Part shown: piece by piece, positions 8,912 through 19,189 of the stretch
How the letters are laid out: the number at the start of each line of letters is the position of its first letter
Position numbering within the stretch: the first letter of the stretch is position 1
Source of the DNA: Vagococcus acidifermentans
GTDB taxonomy: Bacteria > Bacillota > Bacilli > Lactobacillales > Vagococcaceae
Length of the DNA stretch: 64,000 nt
Assembly: GCF_003987655.1 (NCBI RefSeq)
Contig: NZ_NGKC01000010.1
Span: forward strand, 62,001-126,000
Direction: 5' to 3'
Position numbers and translations under genes: made by a program
The notes under the pieces: generated by a model
What the model saw: only the letters and a program-made list of their open reading frames with translations
The model's database searches: none
Told to the model about the DNA's origin: nothing

Positions 8912-9982
8912 ATGTTTGATCAGTTACAAGCGATTGAAGACAGATATGAAGAGCTTGGCGAGCTGTTGAGCGACCCGGATGTCGTCAGCGATACAAAACG
9001 CTTTATGCAGTTGTCAAAAGAAGAAGCAAGCACACGGGAGACGGTAGAAGTTTACCGCCGCTATAAACAAGTAGTGACAGGTATTGAAGAAACAGAAGAA
9101 CTGTTGAACGAGAACTTGGAAGATGACATGCGCGAATTGGCAAAAGAAGAATTGTCTGATTTAAAAGAGGAAAAGGAGCAGTTGGAAGAACAAATCAAAG
9201 TGCTGCTGCTGCCTAAAGACCATAACGACGATAAAAATATCATCATGGAAATCCGCGGTGCTGCCGGCGGAGACGAAGCGGCGTTATTTGCAGGCGATTT
9301 GCTGAATATGTACCAAAGCTATGCGGTATCCCAGGGCTGGAAGTTTGAAGTCATGGAAGCTAATATCACCGGTATCGGCGGGTATAAAGAAGTCATTGCG
9401 ATGATTTCAGGAGAGAGTGTGTTTTCGAAGTTGAAATATGAAAGCGGCGCGCATCGAGTCCAGCGTGTGCCGCAGACAGAGTCTCAAGGACGTGTCCACA
9501 CGTCAACGGCAACGGTCGTGGTCCTGCCGGAAGTGGAAGATGTGGAAGTGGAGCTGGATGATAAGGATATTCGCGTGGATATTTATCATGCCAGCGGTGC
9601 CGGCGGCCAGCACGTCAACAAAACGGCATCAGCTGTTCGTCTGACGCACTTGCCGACGGGAATCGTCGTGGCGATGCAGGACGAACGCTCCCAGCTGAAA
9701 AACAGGGAGAAAGCGATGAAGATTTTGCGTGCACGTGTTTATGATGAGATACAACAAGCCAACCAGAGCGAATACGATGCTAACCGGAAGTCCGCTGTGG
9801 GGACAGGGGACCGTTCCGAGCGTATCAGGACGTACAATTTTCCTCAGAACCGAGTCACAGACCACCGGATCGGCTTGACTATTCAGAAACTGGACCAGAT
9901 TTTAGCCGGTAAACTGGATGAAATCATCGATGCACTGATTATTTACGATCAGACGCAAAAATTGGAGCAATTAAATGGATAG
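8912..9982 (+). CDS. prfA: Peptide chain release factor 1
   Basis: RF1 reads UAA/UAG stop codons and releases the peptide. The 356-residue protein has the P-x-T codon-recognition tripeptide in VPQTESQGR (about 187-189) and the catalytic GGQ at residues 231-233 (GAGGQHVNK). It is preceded by AAAGGAG. Its own GGQ methylase gene, prmC, overlaps its 3' end by 8 nt. Confidence 0.97.
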   Translation: MFDQLQAIEDRYEELGELLSDPDVVSDTKRFMQLSKEEASTRETVEVYRRYKQVVTGIEETEELLNENLEDDMRELAKEELSDLKEEKEQLEEQIKVLLLPKDHNDDKNIIMEIRGAAGGDEAALFAGDLLNMYQSYAVSQGWKFEVMEANITGIGGYKEVIAMISGESVFSKLKYESGAHRVQRVPQTESQGRVHTSTATVVVLPEVEDVEVELDDKDIRVDIYHASGAGGQHVNKTASAVRLTHLPTGIVVAMQDERSQLKNREKAMKILRARVYDEIQQANQSEYDANRKSAVGTGDRSERIRTYNFPQNRVTDHRIGLTIQKLDQILAGKLDEIIDALIIYDQTQKLEQLNG

Positions 9983-10814
9983 CGGAAAAACTTATTTGGA
10001 AGTCCTGAACTGGGCTTCCTCTTTTTTGGAGAGTCACGGCAAAGAAGCGGCAGCAGCTGAATATTTGCTGATGGAGCGCAACGGCTGGACAAAAACAGAG
10101 TTGGTTTTGAATCTGTCCCAGCCGATGCCAACCGCTGCAGAGCAGCAGCTGTCAGCTGATGTTCTGCAGCTGCTCGTCGATGTCCCGCCGCAATATATCA
10201 TAGGCTCCTGCGAATTTTACGGAGCCCGGTTCAAAGTCACGAGTGATACGCTCATCCCGCGACCGGAAACAGAAGAACTGGTTGAATGGATTTTGCAAGA
10301 GAACGGTGATGCGCCGCTGCGTGTCGCCGACATCGGCACGGGCACCGGCATTATTGCTGTCACATTGAAAAAACATCGTCCGTCGTGGGAAGTCTTTGCC
10401 GTCGACTTATCGCCGGCTGCACTGTCCGTCGCCCGGGAAAATGCCGAAACGCATGGTGTTGATGTGACATTTTTACAAGGAGACACGCTGTCTGTTCTGA
10501 AAGACGTCTGTCTTGACGTGATTGTCTCGAATCCGCCTTATATCAGTTCGGATGAGTGGGAAGTGATGGATGCCAGTGTGCGGACATACGAACCGAAGAT
10601 GGCGCTGTTTGCGGAGGATAATGGTCTTGCGGTGTATCGGAAGATTGCCGCCCAAAGCCGGGACGTTCTGAGTGATTCAGGCAGGATTTATTTGGAAATC
10701 GGCTACCGGCAAGGTGATGCTGTCGGCAGTCTGTTTCAAAAGACATATCCGGAAAAACAGGTAGTAATCAAACAGGATATGGCAGGTCAGGCGCGGATGG
10801 TGAGAATTTTCTAA
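9975..10814 (+). CDS. prmC: Release factor glutamine methyltransferase PrmC
   Basis: This 279-residue enzyme methylates the GGQ glutamine of release factors. An N-terminal helical domain is followed by the SAM site [14 protein letters not shown] (about 114-127) and the catalytic NPPYIS (about 181-186). The start lies inside prfA, so translation is coupled. Confidence 0.95.
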   Translation: MDSGKTYLEVLNWASSFLESHGKEAAAAEYLLMERNGWTKTELVLNLSQPMPTAAEQQLSADVLQLLVDVPPQYIIGSCEFYGARFKVTSDTLIPRPETEELVEWILQENGDAPLRVADIGTGTGIIAVTLKKHRPSWEVFAVDLSPAALSVARENAETHGVDVTFLQGDTLSVLKDVCLDVIVSNPPYISSDEWEVMDASVRTYEPKMALFAEDNGLAVYRKIAAQSRDVLSDSGRIYLEIGYRQGDAVGSLFQKTYPEKQVVIKQDMAGQARMVRIF

Positions 10815-10895
10815 CCGCCTGTGTATAAAAATTATTTTAAAACAGCTAAATAGATAAAAAACATGATTAAATCGCGAATGAAAAGGGATTATTTT

Positions 10896-11346
10896 CTATC
10901 CACAAGGTTATCCACACTTGACAAATCGGATATCCACAGTTTGTGGAGAAAGTCCCATGAAAACAACTTTTAATTGTAGTTTCTAAACAAAAGGGTGTGG
11001 ATAAACTGTGGAAACAAAAATATTTCAGGAAGAAGACATTGCAACAGCAGCGGCGCTGATTCGTGCAGGAAAGCTGGTGGCATTTCCGACAGAAACAGTC
11101 TATGGACTCGGGGCTGACGCGACTAACAGCGCATCGGTCAAAGCGGTCTATCAGGCCAAAGGCAGACCTAGCGACAACCCGCTGATTATTCATCTGGCTG
11201 ATAAAAATGACGTGCGGCAGTATGTGGATAACTTTTCAGAAAAAGCCAGGCAATTGGCGGATACTTTCTGGCCGGGGCCGCTGACGATGATTTTCCCGGT
11301 GAAACAAGGTGTTTTACCGTCGGTTGTGACAGGCGGGTTATCCACA
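10896..11346. promoter_or_regulatory. DnaA-box cluster before and inside sua5
   Basis: Four perfect TTATCCACA 9-mers are present: 10908-10916 (+), 10996-11004 (-), 11223-11231 (-) and 11338-11346 (+). Three one-mismatch copies lie at 10896-10904 (+), 10930-10938 (+) and 10942-10950 (-). Five of the seven fall in the 193-bp prmC-sua5 gap, and one abuts the sua5 GTG. Such clustering is far beyond chance for a 9-mer. Known B. subtilis DnaA-box clusters control or titrate DnaA, and as I recall one lies by ywlC, the sua5 homolog. Confidence 0.8.
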
Positions 11347-12033
11347 GGTGCATTTCGTGTACCAAATAACAAAAAAACACTGCAACTCATCAAATTGGCA
11401 GGTGTACCACTTGTCGGCCCAAGTGCCAATACGTCAGGAAAACCGAGTCCAACAACAGCTGAACATGTCTACCATGATTTACACGGAAAAATTTCAGGCA
11501 TTTTGGACGACGGCAAAACGGTCGTTGGTATTGAGTCGACGGTTTTGGATATGTCGGTAGCGGATGAGCCGCCGACTATTTTACGGCCGGGAGCTATCAC
11601 GCAGGAACAGCTGGAGGCAGTTATCGGCGAGGTCAGAACTGCTGTTCAGGAAGTGTCTAAAGATGTGCAGCCAAAATCTCCGGGCATGAAATACAAACAT
11701 TACGCCCCTGATACGGAAGTGATGATGATTGATTGGCAAAAAAATAACTGGCACGAAGCTGTTGCGTGGGCCCGCCGGCATGGCAAAAAAGCCGGTATTC
11801 TGGCAGCGCGCCGCATCATCCGGTCGCTTGATATCCCTTCGTCGAATGTGTATGAGTTGTCAGATGACGGGAGTGTGAGTCAGTCAATGGCTAATCTCTT
11901 TGCAGGATTGCGGGAGCTGGATTCGCCGGACAGAAATCTTGATGTGATTTTCGTTCAAACTTTTCCGGCCGAAGGACTCGGTGTGGCTTACATGAACCGG
12001 CTGCAAAAATCTGCCGATAAAAAAACGTTTTAA
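11008..12033 (+). CDS. sua5: L-threonylcarbamoyladenylate synthase (Sua5/YwlC type)
   Basis: It makes threonylcarbamoyl-AMP from threonine, bicarbonate and ATP for t6A37 of ANN-decoding tRNAs. The YrdC domain spans about 10-200 (FPTETVYGLGADA, KGRPSDNPL, GPSANTSGKPSPT) and the Sua5 C-terminal domain about 215-341 (SPGMKYKHYAP linker). At 341 residues it is the long Sua5 form, not short TsaC. GTG at 11008 is the only sensible start: an in-frame stop lies at 11002. The upstream gap and the coding region carry DnaA boxes, so expression may follow DnaA activity. Confidence 0.95.
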   Translation: METKIFQEEDIATAAALIRAGKLVAFPTETVYGLGADATNSASVKAVYQAKGRPSDNPLIIHLADKNDVRQYVDNFSEKARQLADTFWPGPLTMIFPVKQGVLPSVVTGGLSTGAFRVPNNKKTLQLIKLAGVPLVGPSANTSGKPSPTTAEHVYHDLHGKISGILDDGKTVVGIESTVLDMSVADEPPTILRPGAITQEQLEAVIGEVRTAVQEVSKDVQPKSPGMKYKHYAPDTEVMMIDWQKNNWHEAVAWARRHGKKAGILAARRIIRSLDIPSSNVYELSDDGSVSQSMANLFAGLRELDSPDRNLDVIFVQTFPAEGLGVAYMNRLQKSADKKTF

Positions 12034-12045
12034 AAGTTTGATGCC

Positions 12046-12074
12046 TTCATTCGCCGTCTTAAATATGTTACAAT
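12046..12074 (+). promoter_or_regulatory. Probable glyA promoter
   Basis: Extended -10 TGTTACAAT (TACAAT at 12069-12074) with a weak -35 TTCATT (12046-12051) at 17-bp spacing. Confidence 0.6.
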
Positions 12075-12099
12075 GTGTCTATCTTAATTAAGGAGTGAT

Positions 12100-13341
12100 A
12101 TGATGCGTATAAGTGTTGAAGACAATGTGTTATGGGAAGCTATCGAAAATGAAAAGAACAGGCAGGAAGCTAATATTGAGCTGATTGCCTCAGAAAACTT
12201 TGTTTCCGATGCCGTCATGAAAGCACAGGGAAGCGTATTGACCAACAAATATGCGGAAGGTTATCCGGGACGCAGATACTATGGAGGATGCGAATTTGTA
12301 GATGTTGTGGAAAACCTGGCGATCGAACGCGCGTGCAAACTTTTTAATGCGAAGTTTGCCAATGTTCAGGCTCACTCCGGTTCACAAGCGAATACGGCTG
12401 CTTATTTGTCTCTTGTGGAGGCAGGAGACACGATTTTAGGCATGGATTTGAGTTCAGGCGGTCATTTGACCCATGGCTCGCCTGTCAACTTCAGCGGGAA
12501 AACATACCATTTTGTATCATACGGTGTGGACCCGGCAACCGAAGTCATTGACTATGAAGTGTTACAGATTTTAGCAAGAAAACATCAGCCGAAACTGATT
12601 GTGGCAGGTGCCAGTGCTTATTCGCGCTTCATTGATTTTAAACGATTCCGGGACATCGCAGACTCTGTCGGTGCGAAACTGATGGTCGACATGGCGCACA
12701 TTGCCGGTCTGGTGGCAAGCGGTTTGCATCAAAATCCGGTCGATTATGCGGATATCGTCACGTCGACGACACATAAAACGTTGAGAGGTCCGCGCGGCGG
12801 CTTAATCTTGACCAACGATGAAGCTTTAGCCAAAAAAATCAACAGCAATATTTTCCCGGGCATTCAAGGCGGTCCTCTTGAACATGTCATCGCTGCTAAA
12901 GCTGTGGCGTTGAAAGAAGCCGGCACCGAAGAATTTATCACTTATTCGAAGCAAGTGGTGGCAAACGCCAAAGCCATGGCACGTGTCTTCAATCAGGCAA
13001 TCGGCACAAGGCTGATTAGCGGAGATACTGACAATCATTTACTCCTTATTGATGTCAGCGACTTGGGCATTACAGGCAAAACAGCTGAGCAGGTACTGGA
13101 TGCAGTGAATATTACAGTCAACAAGAACACCATTCCATTCGAGTCATTGAGTCCGTTTGAAACAAGCGGTATCCGCATAGGAACACCGGCAATCACAACA
13201 CGGGGCTTTGATGAAGCGGCATCGACGAAAGTTGCGGAACTGATCATTGAAGCGCTGAGCAACTACGAAAATGAAGAGATTCTTGAAGGTGTCAGAACAC
13301 AAGTTGCCGAGTTGACTAAAAAACATCCTCTTTATTCATAA
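12100..13341 (+). CDS. glyA: Serine hydroxymethyltransferase
   Basis: A PLP enzyme converting serine and tetrahydrofolate to glycine and 5,10-methylene-THF, the main one-carbon source. The 413-residue protein has the N-terminal [10 protein letters not shown] and YPGRRYYGG blocks, HSGSQAN, and the PLP lysine in [12 protein letters not shown] (near residue 227). The adjacent Met codons at 12100/12103 both fit AAGGAG upstream. It precedes upp, as in enterococci. Confidence 0.97.
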   Translation: MMRISVEDNVLWEAIENEKNRQEANIELIASENFVSDAVMKAQGSVLTNKYAEGYPGRRYYGGCEFVDVVENLAIERACKLFNAKFANVQAHSGSQANTAAYLSLVEAGDTILGMDLSSGGHLTHGSPVNFSGKTYHFVSYGVDPATEVIDYEVLQILARKHQPKLIVAGASAYSRFIDFKRFRDIADSVGAKLMVDMAHIAGLVASGLHQNPVDYADIVTSTTHKTLRGPRGGLILTNDEALAKKINSNIFPGIQGGPLEHVIAAKAVALKEAGTEEFITYSKQVVANAKAMARVFNQAIGTRLISGDTDNHLLLIDVSDLGITGKTAEQVLDAVNITVNKNTIPFESLSPFETSGIRIGTPAITTRGFDEAASTKVAELIIEALSNYENEEILEGVRTQVAELTKKHPLYS

Positions 13342-13421
13342 AAAAGATGCATTTGCGACTAGCCAATTCACTGATTTTTAGATACAATAAACAAGAATAA
13401 AAACAAGAGGAGAGACTTGAT

Positions 13422-14051
13422 ATGGGAAAATTCCAAGTAATTGACCACCCGCTGATTCAGCACAAGCTGACAATCATTCGGGATAAAAGCTGCGGCACAA
13501 AAGTGTTTCGCGAAGTGGTCAATGAGATTGCCATGCTGATGGCATATGAAGTATCACGGGACATGCCGTTGGAGGATATCGAAATCGAAACGCCGATGGG
13601 CATGACAATTCAAAAAACATTGACCGGTAAGAAAGTGGCGATTATACCGATTCTGCGTGCCGGTATCGGCATGGTGGACGGGATGCTCGAACTGATCCCG
13701 GCAGCCAAAGTCGGACACGTAGGTTTGTACCGCGACCACGAGACATTGGAACCGGTGGAATATTTCGTGAAGCTGCCCGCTGATATTGCTGAACGTCAAT
13801 TATTTGTAGTGGACCCAATGTTGGCAACCGGCGGTTCGGCTATTATGGCAATTGATATGCTGAAAAAACGCGGTGCAGCCAATATCAAATTTGTCTGTCT
13901 GGTTGCAGCGCCTGAGGGTGTCAAAGCGTTGCAGGATGCACATCCGGATGTCGATATTTATACTGCCGGACTGGATGAAAAACTAAATGAACAGGGCTAC
14001 ATCGTGCCCGGGCTCGGAGATGCGGGCGACCGTTTATTTGGTACCAAGTAA
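13422..14051 (+). CDS. upp: Uracil phosphoribosyltransferase
   Basis: It converts uracil and PRPP to UMP in pyrimidine salvage. The 209-residue protein has the PRPP loop [14 protein letters not shown] (about 127-140) and the C-terminal uracil-binding [12 protein letters not shown] (about 194-205). GAGGAGAG precedes the ATG. A -10-like TACAAT lies at 13383-13388 but no clear -35 was found. Confidence 0.97.
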   Translation: MGKFQVIDHPLIQHKLTIIRDKSCGTKVFREVVNEIAMLMAYEVSRDMPLEDIEIETPMGMTIQKTLTGKKVAIIPILRAGIGMVDGMLELIPAAKVGHVGLYRDHETLEPVEYFVKLPADIAERQLFVVDPMLATGGSAIMAIDMLKKRGAANIKFVCLVAAPEGVKALQDAHPDVDIYTAGLDEKLNEQGYIVPGLGDAGDRLFGTK

Positions 14052-14056
14052 GAGCT

Positions 14057-14092
14057 AAAAAAGAGATTTGCCAGATGGCAAATCTCTTTTTT
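14057..14092. terminator. Bidirectional terminator between upp and the deacetylase
   Basis: AAAAAGAGATTTGCC (14058-14072) and GGCAAATCTCTTTTT (14077-14091) pair perfectly around AGAT. A-run and T-run on the two sides suit both convergent genes. Confidence 0.92.
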
Positions 14093-14965
14093 CTATTGAT
14101 AAGCAGTAATCAACTGTCCAAATCCTTCGCCGTCATAGCCCGGCGAGATTCGCACGCGCTTTAATGCAAACAAACCGTCGGATGCCCGGGCATACCCTGG
14201 TTCGGTCGTAACAGCCATTTTATAACCGGCATCAGCCGCAGCTGTTTTGCTTGTTTCATTGTACCTTCCGGCAGGGTAGCAAAGCAGCAGTGTTTCCTGA
14301 TTCAATGTGTTGTCAAAAAAAGCTTTTGATTCACTGAGCTCATACGCTAAATCAGCCTCGGCCAGCTTGTCCACTTCTAAATGATTCATCGTATGGCTCT
14401 CGATGTGGACCAGTCCGCTGTCTTTCATTTCTTTCATCTGTGGGACATCAATGTAAGTTGACGCCCCCTGTCTGTCAACGATATAGTTGATAGTCGCGTT
14501 GAGGTCCAGTTCTTTCAATATGGGAAAGCCGTCTTCGTAATTGTTCAGGTAGCCGTCATCAAATGTGATCCAGACGATTTTTTCAGCCGGCTTTTTGTTT
14601 TCAGTCAATACTCTGTACGCTTCTTCCGGTGTGAGTGTGTAGTAATCATGTTCTTTCAACCACTGCATGTGTTCACGGAATTCGGCCGGCGGGATTTTCA
14701 GCGAGTTGCCTTCGCTTTCCGCTAAACTGTGGTACATCAGAATCGGGAAGCTGATTTCTTCGCTGCTTTCAATCCAAGGGTCAGCGTTTGTTTCCGAACT
14801 GTCAGCCGTGGTTGCCGTTTCTTTTTCTGAGGTCCGGCTTGATGCGGAAGTTTTTGTAACGTCGGTAGTCTGAGTTGGTTTCAAAAATTGAAAGCCGATA
14901 AATGTCAGCTCAATCCCTAGAACGATTAGTAAGATGATCAGTAATTTCTTGCGAATGTTCAACAC
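14093..14965 (-). CDS. Membrane-anchored polysaccharide deacetylase (NodB domain)
   Basis: A 290-residue extracellular enzyme with an N-terminal membrane/signal helix (about 6-28), a Ser/Thr-rich linker (35-65) and a NodB domain. Catalytic motifs are visible: ILMYHS entry strand, the metal-site TFDDGY (about 133-138), SHTMNH (about 189-194) and CYPAGRYNE (about 229-237). Family members remove N-acetyl groups from peptidoglycan, chitin-like polymers or secondary wall polymers; in Lactobacillales a PgdA-like role giving lysozyme tolerance is common. The actual polymer is unproven. Confidence 0.88.
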   Translation of the reverse strand: MLNIRKKLLIILLIVLGIELTFIGFQFLKPTQTTDVTKTSASSRTSEKETATTADSSETNADPWIESSEEISFPILMYHSLAESEGNSLKIPPAEFREHMQWLKEHDYYTLTPEEAYRVLTENKKPAEKIVWITFDDGYLNNYEDGFPILKELDLNATINYIVDRQGASTYIDVPQMKEMKDSGLVHIESHTMNHLEVDKLAEADLAYELSESKAFFDNTLNQETLLLCYPAGRYNETSKTAAADAGYKMAVTTEPGYARASDGLFALKRVRISPGYDGEGFGQLITAYQ

Positions 14966-15051
14966 CTTCCTTTATTTTAAAACACTTTTCATCTTAACAC
15001 AGGGCTGTTCATGTGACAATCTGGTTTTGGTACTTTTCGGGTCAACTTTTA

Positions 15052-15080
15052 TTGAGTGATTTTCTGCTTTATGTTAATAT
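15052..15080 (+). promoter_or_regulatory. Sigma-A promoter of recJ
   Basis: TTGAGT (15052-15057), 17 bp, TAATAT (15075-15080) with an upstream TG. Transcription would start near 15087, after the longest possible reading-frame start at 15056, which supports the GTG at 15149 as the true recJ start. Confidence 0.75.
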
Positions 15081-15148
15081 TAAGAGTGGTAAGCGGACTG
15101 TTTATAGTCTGTTTTTTTGATGTCATGCTGACAGACAGGAGTGTTAAT

Positions 15149-17476
15149 GTGAAACAGTCACGATATAAATGGGTATTACAAGAAACAACTGATGAGGCAG
15201 ATGTGCTGCTTCCCGAGCTTGCGGCGCGCAACTTGCCTGAAGCACTATCACAGCTGCTTTGGCAGCGCGGCATTCGTTCGCCGGAACAGCTGACTGCTTT
15301 TTTTAATCCGTCTCTGGCTGAATTGCACGATCCGTATGCGATGCACGATATGGAAAAAGCAGTTCAGCGTATTCAGGATGCCGTTGCCCGGGGCGAGCGT
15401 ATTCTCGTGTACGGCGACTATGATGCAGACGGTATCACGAGTACGACAGTGATGAAAGAGGCTATCGAGTTGATCGGGGGCGATGTAACGTATTATTTGC
15501 CGAATCGCTTCAAAGACGGTTACGGTCCTAACACGGCCGTTTATCAAGAGTTTATCGCAGCTGGTATTCAGCTGATTGTGACCGTGGACAATGGCGTGGC
15601 GGGACATGATGCCATTCAGTATGCAATGGAGCAGGGCGTCCACGTGATTGTGACCGACCATCACGAATTGCCGCCGGAGCTGCCGGCTGCTTATGCGATT
15701 GTTCATCCGCGGCATCCTGAAGGCCGTTATCCTTTCGGTGATTTGGCGGGTGTCGGTGTGGCCTTCAAAGTTGCGACCGCTCTGTTGGATGAGGTGCCGG
15801 CAGAATTTTTAGATATCACGGCAATCGGAACCATTGCCGATTTGGTGTCGTTGACGGGCGAAAACAGAGTACTGGTCAAACATGGACTTGAAGCGCTTAA
15901 ACAGACGGAGCGAATCGGCTTGCAGATGCTTTGCCAGACCGCTAAAATTTCACAGGCAGACATCACTGAAGAAACAGTGGGCTTTGCCATCGGTCCGCGG
16001 CTGAATGCCATCGGCCGGCTCGGTGACGCATCACCTGGTGTGGAACTGTTGACGACATTTGATGATGTCGAGGCTGCTAATCTGGCGACTTTTATCCAGC
16101 AGAAAAATGATGAGCGCCAGCAGCTCGTGAAACGACAAACAGCAGAAGCACTGGAGATGGTTTCGGAGCTGGCGGAGGCCCCTGTGCAAGTGCTGGCGAA
16201 GAAAGGCTGGCACGAAGGCATTTTAGGGATTGTCGCCAGCCGTGTCGTGCAGGAAACAGGCAGACCGGCGCTTGTGCTGTCAGTTAGCGAAGATGGTCTG
16301 ACTGTTAAGGGGTCGGGACGCAGCACGGAAGCTTTAAATCTATATGACGCCTTGTCTTCTGTCAAAGAGTACTTGACACATTTTGGCGGGCATCATATGG
16401 CTGCCGGTCTGACGCTGCCTGCGGATAATCTTGACCATGTCAAAGCCGGCTTGGCTGATTATGTGACGCAGACGGGCATCGACATGTCTCAAGGTCAGGA
16501 GTTGACGATTGACCAGAGGCTTCAAGTTTCGGAAGCAACACTGCCGTTTATTCAATCATTGCAGCTTTTGGCGCCGTTTGGCACTGACAATCCGTCGCCG
16601 TACTTTTTACTGATGCCGGAAAAAATCCGCCAAGCGAAACAAATCGGCGCTGATTTCAGTCATTTGAAGTTCCAGATGGTGACCGAAGGAAACGAATTGG
16701 ATTGTATTGCTTTCGGCATGGGAGCAGACATTCATGAATTTGCTGACGGCAATGACGTTCAAGTTGTGGGACAACTGTCTGTCAATGAGTGGAACGGATT
16801 CAGAAAACCTCAGCTGGCGGTTGCTGATTTCGCAGTTGAGGGACTGCAAGTGTTTGATTGCCGCGGCAAGCGGGGACAGTCGCAGATGCCGCTGCCTGAG
16901 GGGCGGGTCGCGTATGCGCTGTTTGATGAAAAAAATCTGGATTTGCTGAAGCAGGTGCCGGAAGAAAAAATCTTGCTGCTGAAAGACGGCAGCGTGCCGT
17001 CATCCGATGTCCCGATTCATATTGACGACTTAGTACTGGTGGACTGTCCGTACAATCAACAGTTGGTGAAAGAGCTGGTGCAGGCGACAGGCTGCAAGCG
17101 TCTGTATTTGTTTGTGACAAGCCGGGAGGAATATTATTTGAACGGCTTGCCGACTAGAGAGCAGTTTGGCAGATTATTTAAACTGATTGCGCAATTCAAG
17201 GTGATTGATGTCCGCTATAAACTTGATGATGTGGCGTCCTTTTTACGGCTGAAACGGCAAACGGTTATTTTCATGATTAACGTGTTTTTTGAGTTGGGAT
17301 TTGTTACAATAGATGATGGCTTGATGAAACGGGTGGAAAGTCCGGCAACACGGCCGCTGACAGAAAGCCGGTTTTATCAGGAAATGACTGAAAAAATACG
17401 CATAGAAGAATTTTTCTTATTCAGTGATATAAAAGATATCAAGCAATGGTTTTTACAACAGGAGGAAACAACATGA
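15149..17476 (+). CDS. recJ: Single-strand-specific 5'-3' exonuclease RecJ
   Basis: A 775-residue DHH-family nuclease for recombinational repair and mismatch repair. The DHH motifs are [12 protein letters not shown] (about 89-100) and DHHELP (about 170-175); the DHHA1 region has GGHHMAAG and RNA/DNA-binding OB-type sequence follows. The C-terminal ~200 residues are the extra Firmicutes domain. The GTG at 15149 has AGGAG 8 nt upstream. The stop overlaps the apt start (ATGA). Confidence 0.95.
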   Translation: MKQSRYKWVLQETTDEADVLLPELAARNLPEALSQLLWQRGIRSPEQLTAFFNPSLAELHDPYAMHDMEKAVQRIQDAVARGERILVYGDYDADGITSTTVMKEAIELIGGDVTYYLPNRFKDGYGPNTAVYQEFIAAGIQLIVTVDNGVAGHDAIQYAMEQGVHVIVTDHHELPPELPAAYAIVHPRHPEGRYPFGDLAGVGVAFKVATALLDEVPAEFLDITAIGTIADLVSLTGENRVLVKHGLEALKQTERIGLQMLCQTAKISQADITEETVGFAIGPRLNAIGRLGDASPGVELLTTFDDVEAANLATFIQQKNDERQQLVKRQTAEALEMVSELAEAPVQVLAKKGWHEGILGIVASRVVQETGRPALVLSVSEDGLTVKGSGRSTEALNLYDALSSVKEYLTHFGGHHMAAGLTLPADNLDHVKAGLADYVTQTGIDMSQGQELTIDQRLQVSEATLPFIQSLQLLAPFGTDNPSPYFLLMPEKIRQAKQIGADFSHLKFQMVTEGNELDCIAFGMGADIHEFADGNDVQVVGQLSVNEWNGFRKPQLAVADFAVEGLQVFDCRGKRGQSQMPLPEGRVAYALFDEKNLDLLKQVPEEKILLLKDGSVPSSDVPIHIDDLVLVDCPYNQQLVKELVQATGCKRLYLFVTSREEYYLNGLPTREQFGRLFKLIAQFKVIDVRYKLDDVASFLRLKRQTVIFMINVFFELGFVTIDDGLMKRVESPATRPLTESRFYQEMTEKIRIEEFFLFSDIKDIKQWFLQQEETT

Positions 17477-17985
17477 ATTTAAAAGACTACATCGCAAGCA
17501 TTCCGGACTATCCTGCTGAAGGGGTGATCTTCCGTGACATCTCGCCATTAATGGGAGATGGTGCGGCATACCGTGAAGCGACCAATCGAATTGTCACTTA
17601 TGCCAGAGAAAAAGAAGTGGAGATGGTCGTTGGACCGGAAGCCCGCGGGTTTATCATCGGTTGTCCGGTTGCTTATGAGCTGGGCATCGGTTTTGCACCG
17701 GCCAGAAAAAAAGGTAAACTGCCGCGGGAGACGATTGAAGTCGAATACGCGTTGGAGTACGGTTCTGCTGTATTGACCATCCATAAAGATGCCATCAAAC
17801 CGGGTCAGAAAGTCCTGATTTGCGATGACCTCTTGGCAACCGGCGGCACGATAGCTGCAACAATCAAACTGGTCGAACAGCTTGGCGGAGTAGTGGTCGG
17901 CTGTGCGTTTCTTGTGGAACTGGACGACTTGAAGGGACGCGAAAAAATCAAGGATTACGATATTTTGACATTGATGAATTTTTAA
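17473..17985 (+). CDS. apt: Adenine phosphoribosyltransferase
   Basis: It salvages adenine to AMP using PRPP. The 170-residue protein has the N-terminal [18 protein letters not shown], the GPEARGF substrate segment and the PRPP loop [13 protein letters not shown] (about 113-125). GGAGG at 17461-17465 fits the ATG at 17473, which overlaps the recJ stop. The recJ-apt pair is usual in Firmicutes. Confidence 0.97.
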   Translation: MNLKDYIASIPDYPAEGVIFRDISPLMGDGAAYREATNRIVTYAREKEVEMVVGPEARGFIIGCPVAYELGIGFAPARKKGKLPRETIEVEYALEYGSAVLTIHKDAIKPGQKVLICDDLLATGGTIAATIKLVEQLGGVVVGCAFLVELDDLKGREKIKDYDILTLMNF

Positions 17986-18033
17986 AACGTCACTGCTGGT
18001 CAATTCCGACCTGCATCAACTTAGAAGACAAAC

Positions 18034-18083
18034 AAACGCATGATACTCTGTCACGCAAACGGCAGAGTGTCATGCGTTTTTTC
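18034..18083 (+). terminator. apt terminator
   Basis: ACGCATGATACTCTG and CAGAGTGTCATGCGT pair with one wobble and are followed by TTTTTT. Confidence 0.9.
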
Positions 18084-18091
18084 ATAAAAAA

Positions 18092-18121
18092 AACCAGCCG
18101 TTTTTAACGCGGCCGGCTGTG
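18092..18121 (-). terminator. Terminator of the glyoxalase-family gene
   Basis: On the minus strand CAGCCG(GCC) and CGGCTG flank a short A-rich loop and are followed by eight T residues. Confidence 0.8.
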
Positions 18122-18123
18122 CA

Positions 18124-18510
18124 TTATTTTTCGCGGATGACTTCCACTTTGTAGCCGTCAGGGTCGACGATAAAATAATAAGAAGGCGGAACGCCCGGCA
18201 GGTTTTTCAAATCGGTGACATCGAAGCCTGCTGCTTTTTGCTGCGCGTGCAGTCCTTCCAAATCATCGGTGGCGATGGCGATATGACCGTAGCCGTTGCC
18301 TAAATCATAGGCGGCATGGTCGTAGTTGTATGTCAACTCCAATTCATAGTCGTCGTTCGGCAGTGTGAGGTAAACCAGTGTAAATTTGTTTTCAGGAAAA
18401 TCCCGGCGCCTGCTTTCCACAAATCCAAAGGCCCGCTGATAAAAATCAAGGGAAGCCTCCAGGTCTTTGACGCGCACACAGGTGTGAGCCATTTTCATAG
18501 GTGTCATCAT
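18124..18510 (-). CDS. gloA: Glyoxalase I-family protein (lactoylglutathione lyase-like)
   Basis: A 128-residue VOC-fold protein with the GloA ligand pattern: His in MAHTCVRVKDL, Glu in DYELELTYN, His in GYGHIAIATDD and Glu in DGYKVEVI. The family isomerises hemithioacetals of methylglyoxal. Several Met codons lie at the start (M1, M2, M5, M7); AAAGG sits right before the first pair, so the true start may be M5. Whether a thiol other than glutathione is the cofactor is unknown. Confidence 0.85.
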   Translation of the reverse strand: MMTPMKMAHTCVRVKDLEASLDFYQRAFGFVESRRRDFPENKFTLVYLTLPNDDYELELTYNYDHAAYDLGNGYGHIAIATDDLEGLHAQQKAAGFDVTDLKNLPGVPPSYYFIVDPDGYKVEVIREK

Positions 18511-18704
18511 CCTTTCTTTTTTTACGATTCAAGTGTAACATAACTTGAAGAATTGCTCTATTATTTCGGTTTTTGGCAATCTGTTTTTCAAAAAGCGGCA
18601 TGTAACTTTATTGTCTGGCATCTGCATCGCTGTTTGTGTTATATTAATAAAGAATCATTCGTATGCAATGACTGATAAAAGTATGAAACAGTAGGAGAGT
18701 AGGC

Positions 18705-19154
18705 ATGGACATACCAGTTTTCGGGGAAAAAATGGCCGATTTGGTCTATCAGAAACGTTTTGCGGCATATATCATCATCCAGAGTGCTGACAACAGCCGG
18801 CTGTTGCTGGTTCAGGCGCCTAACGGAGCTTATTTTTTGCCGGGCGGCGAAATCGAAGGCGATGAAACGCAGGAAGAAACACTGCATCGGGAAGCGATGG
18901 AAGAGTTGGGATACGTCATCGAAGTCGGCGCATATTTAGGTCAGGCGGACGAATTTTTTTATTCCCGCCACCGCCAAACTGCATTTCACAATCCGGGCTA
19001 TTTTTATGTTGCGCAGTCTTGGCAGGCCAAGCAGGCACCGCTGGAAACATTTAATCATTTGGAATGGTTTCCAGTCAGTGAAGCAATCGACCGTCTGAAA
19101 CGCGGAAGCCACAAGTGGGCCGTTGTTCAGTGGCAAAAAAGTCTAAACGGATAA
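18705..19154 (+). CDS. NUDIX hydrolase
   Basis: A 149-residue protein with a perfect NUDIX box, G-x5-E-x7-RE-x2-EE-x-G, starting at GEIEGDE and ending at REAMEELGY (about 46-69). Such enzymes hydrolyse nucleoside diphosphate derivatives. An ATG with GGAGAG upstream is a good start. The substrate is not predictable. An extended -10 (TGTTATATT, ending at 18645) may be its promoter. Confidence 0.9.
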   Translation: MDIPVFGEKMADLVYQKRFAAYIIIQSADNSRLLLVQAPNGAYFLPGGEIEGDETQEETLHREAMEELGYVIEVGAYLGQADEFFYSRHRQTAFHNPGYFYVAQSWQAKQAPLETFNHLEWFPVSEAIDRLKRGSHKWAVVQWQKSLNG

Positions 19155-19186
19155 TCGGTAACATTGATTAACCGTTTAGACTTTTG
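19139..19186. terminator. Bidirectional terminator between NUDIX and HAD genes
   Basis: GTCTAAACGG (19141-19150) pairs with CCGTTTAGAC (19172-19181), with further ATC/GAT pairing inside; TTTT follows on the plus side and an A-run precedes it. Confidence 0.8.
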
Positions 19187-19189
19187 TTG

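Noticed and set aside
15056-15148. N-terminal extension of RecJ (31 hydrophobic residues)
   Set aside because: A good promoter places the transcript start after 15056, and GTG 15149 has an AGGAG site and the normal RecJ N-terminus.
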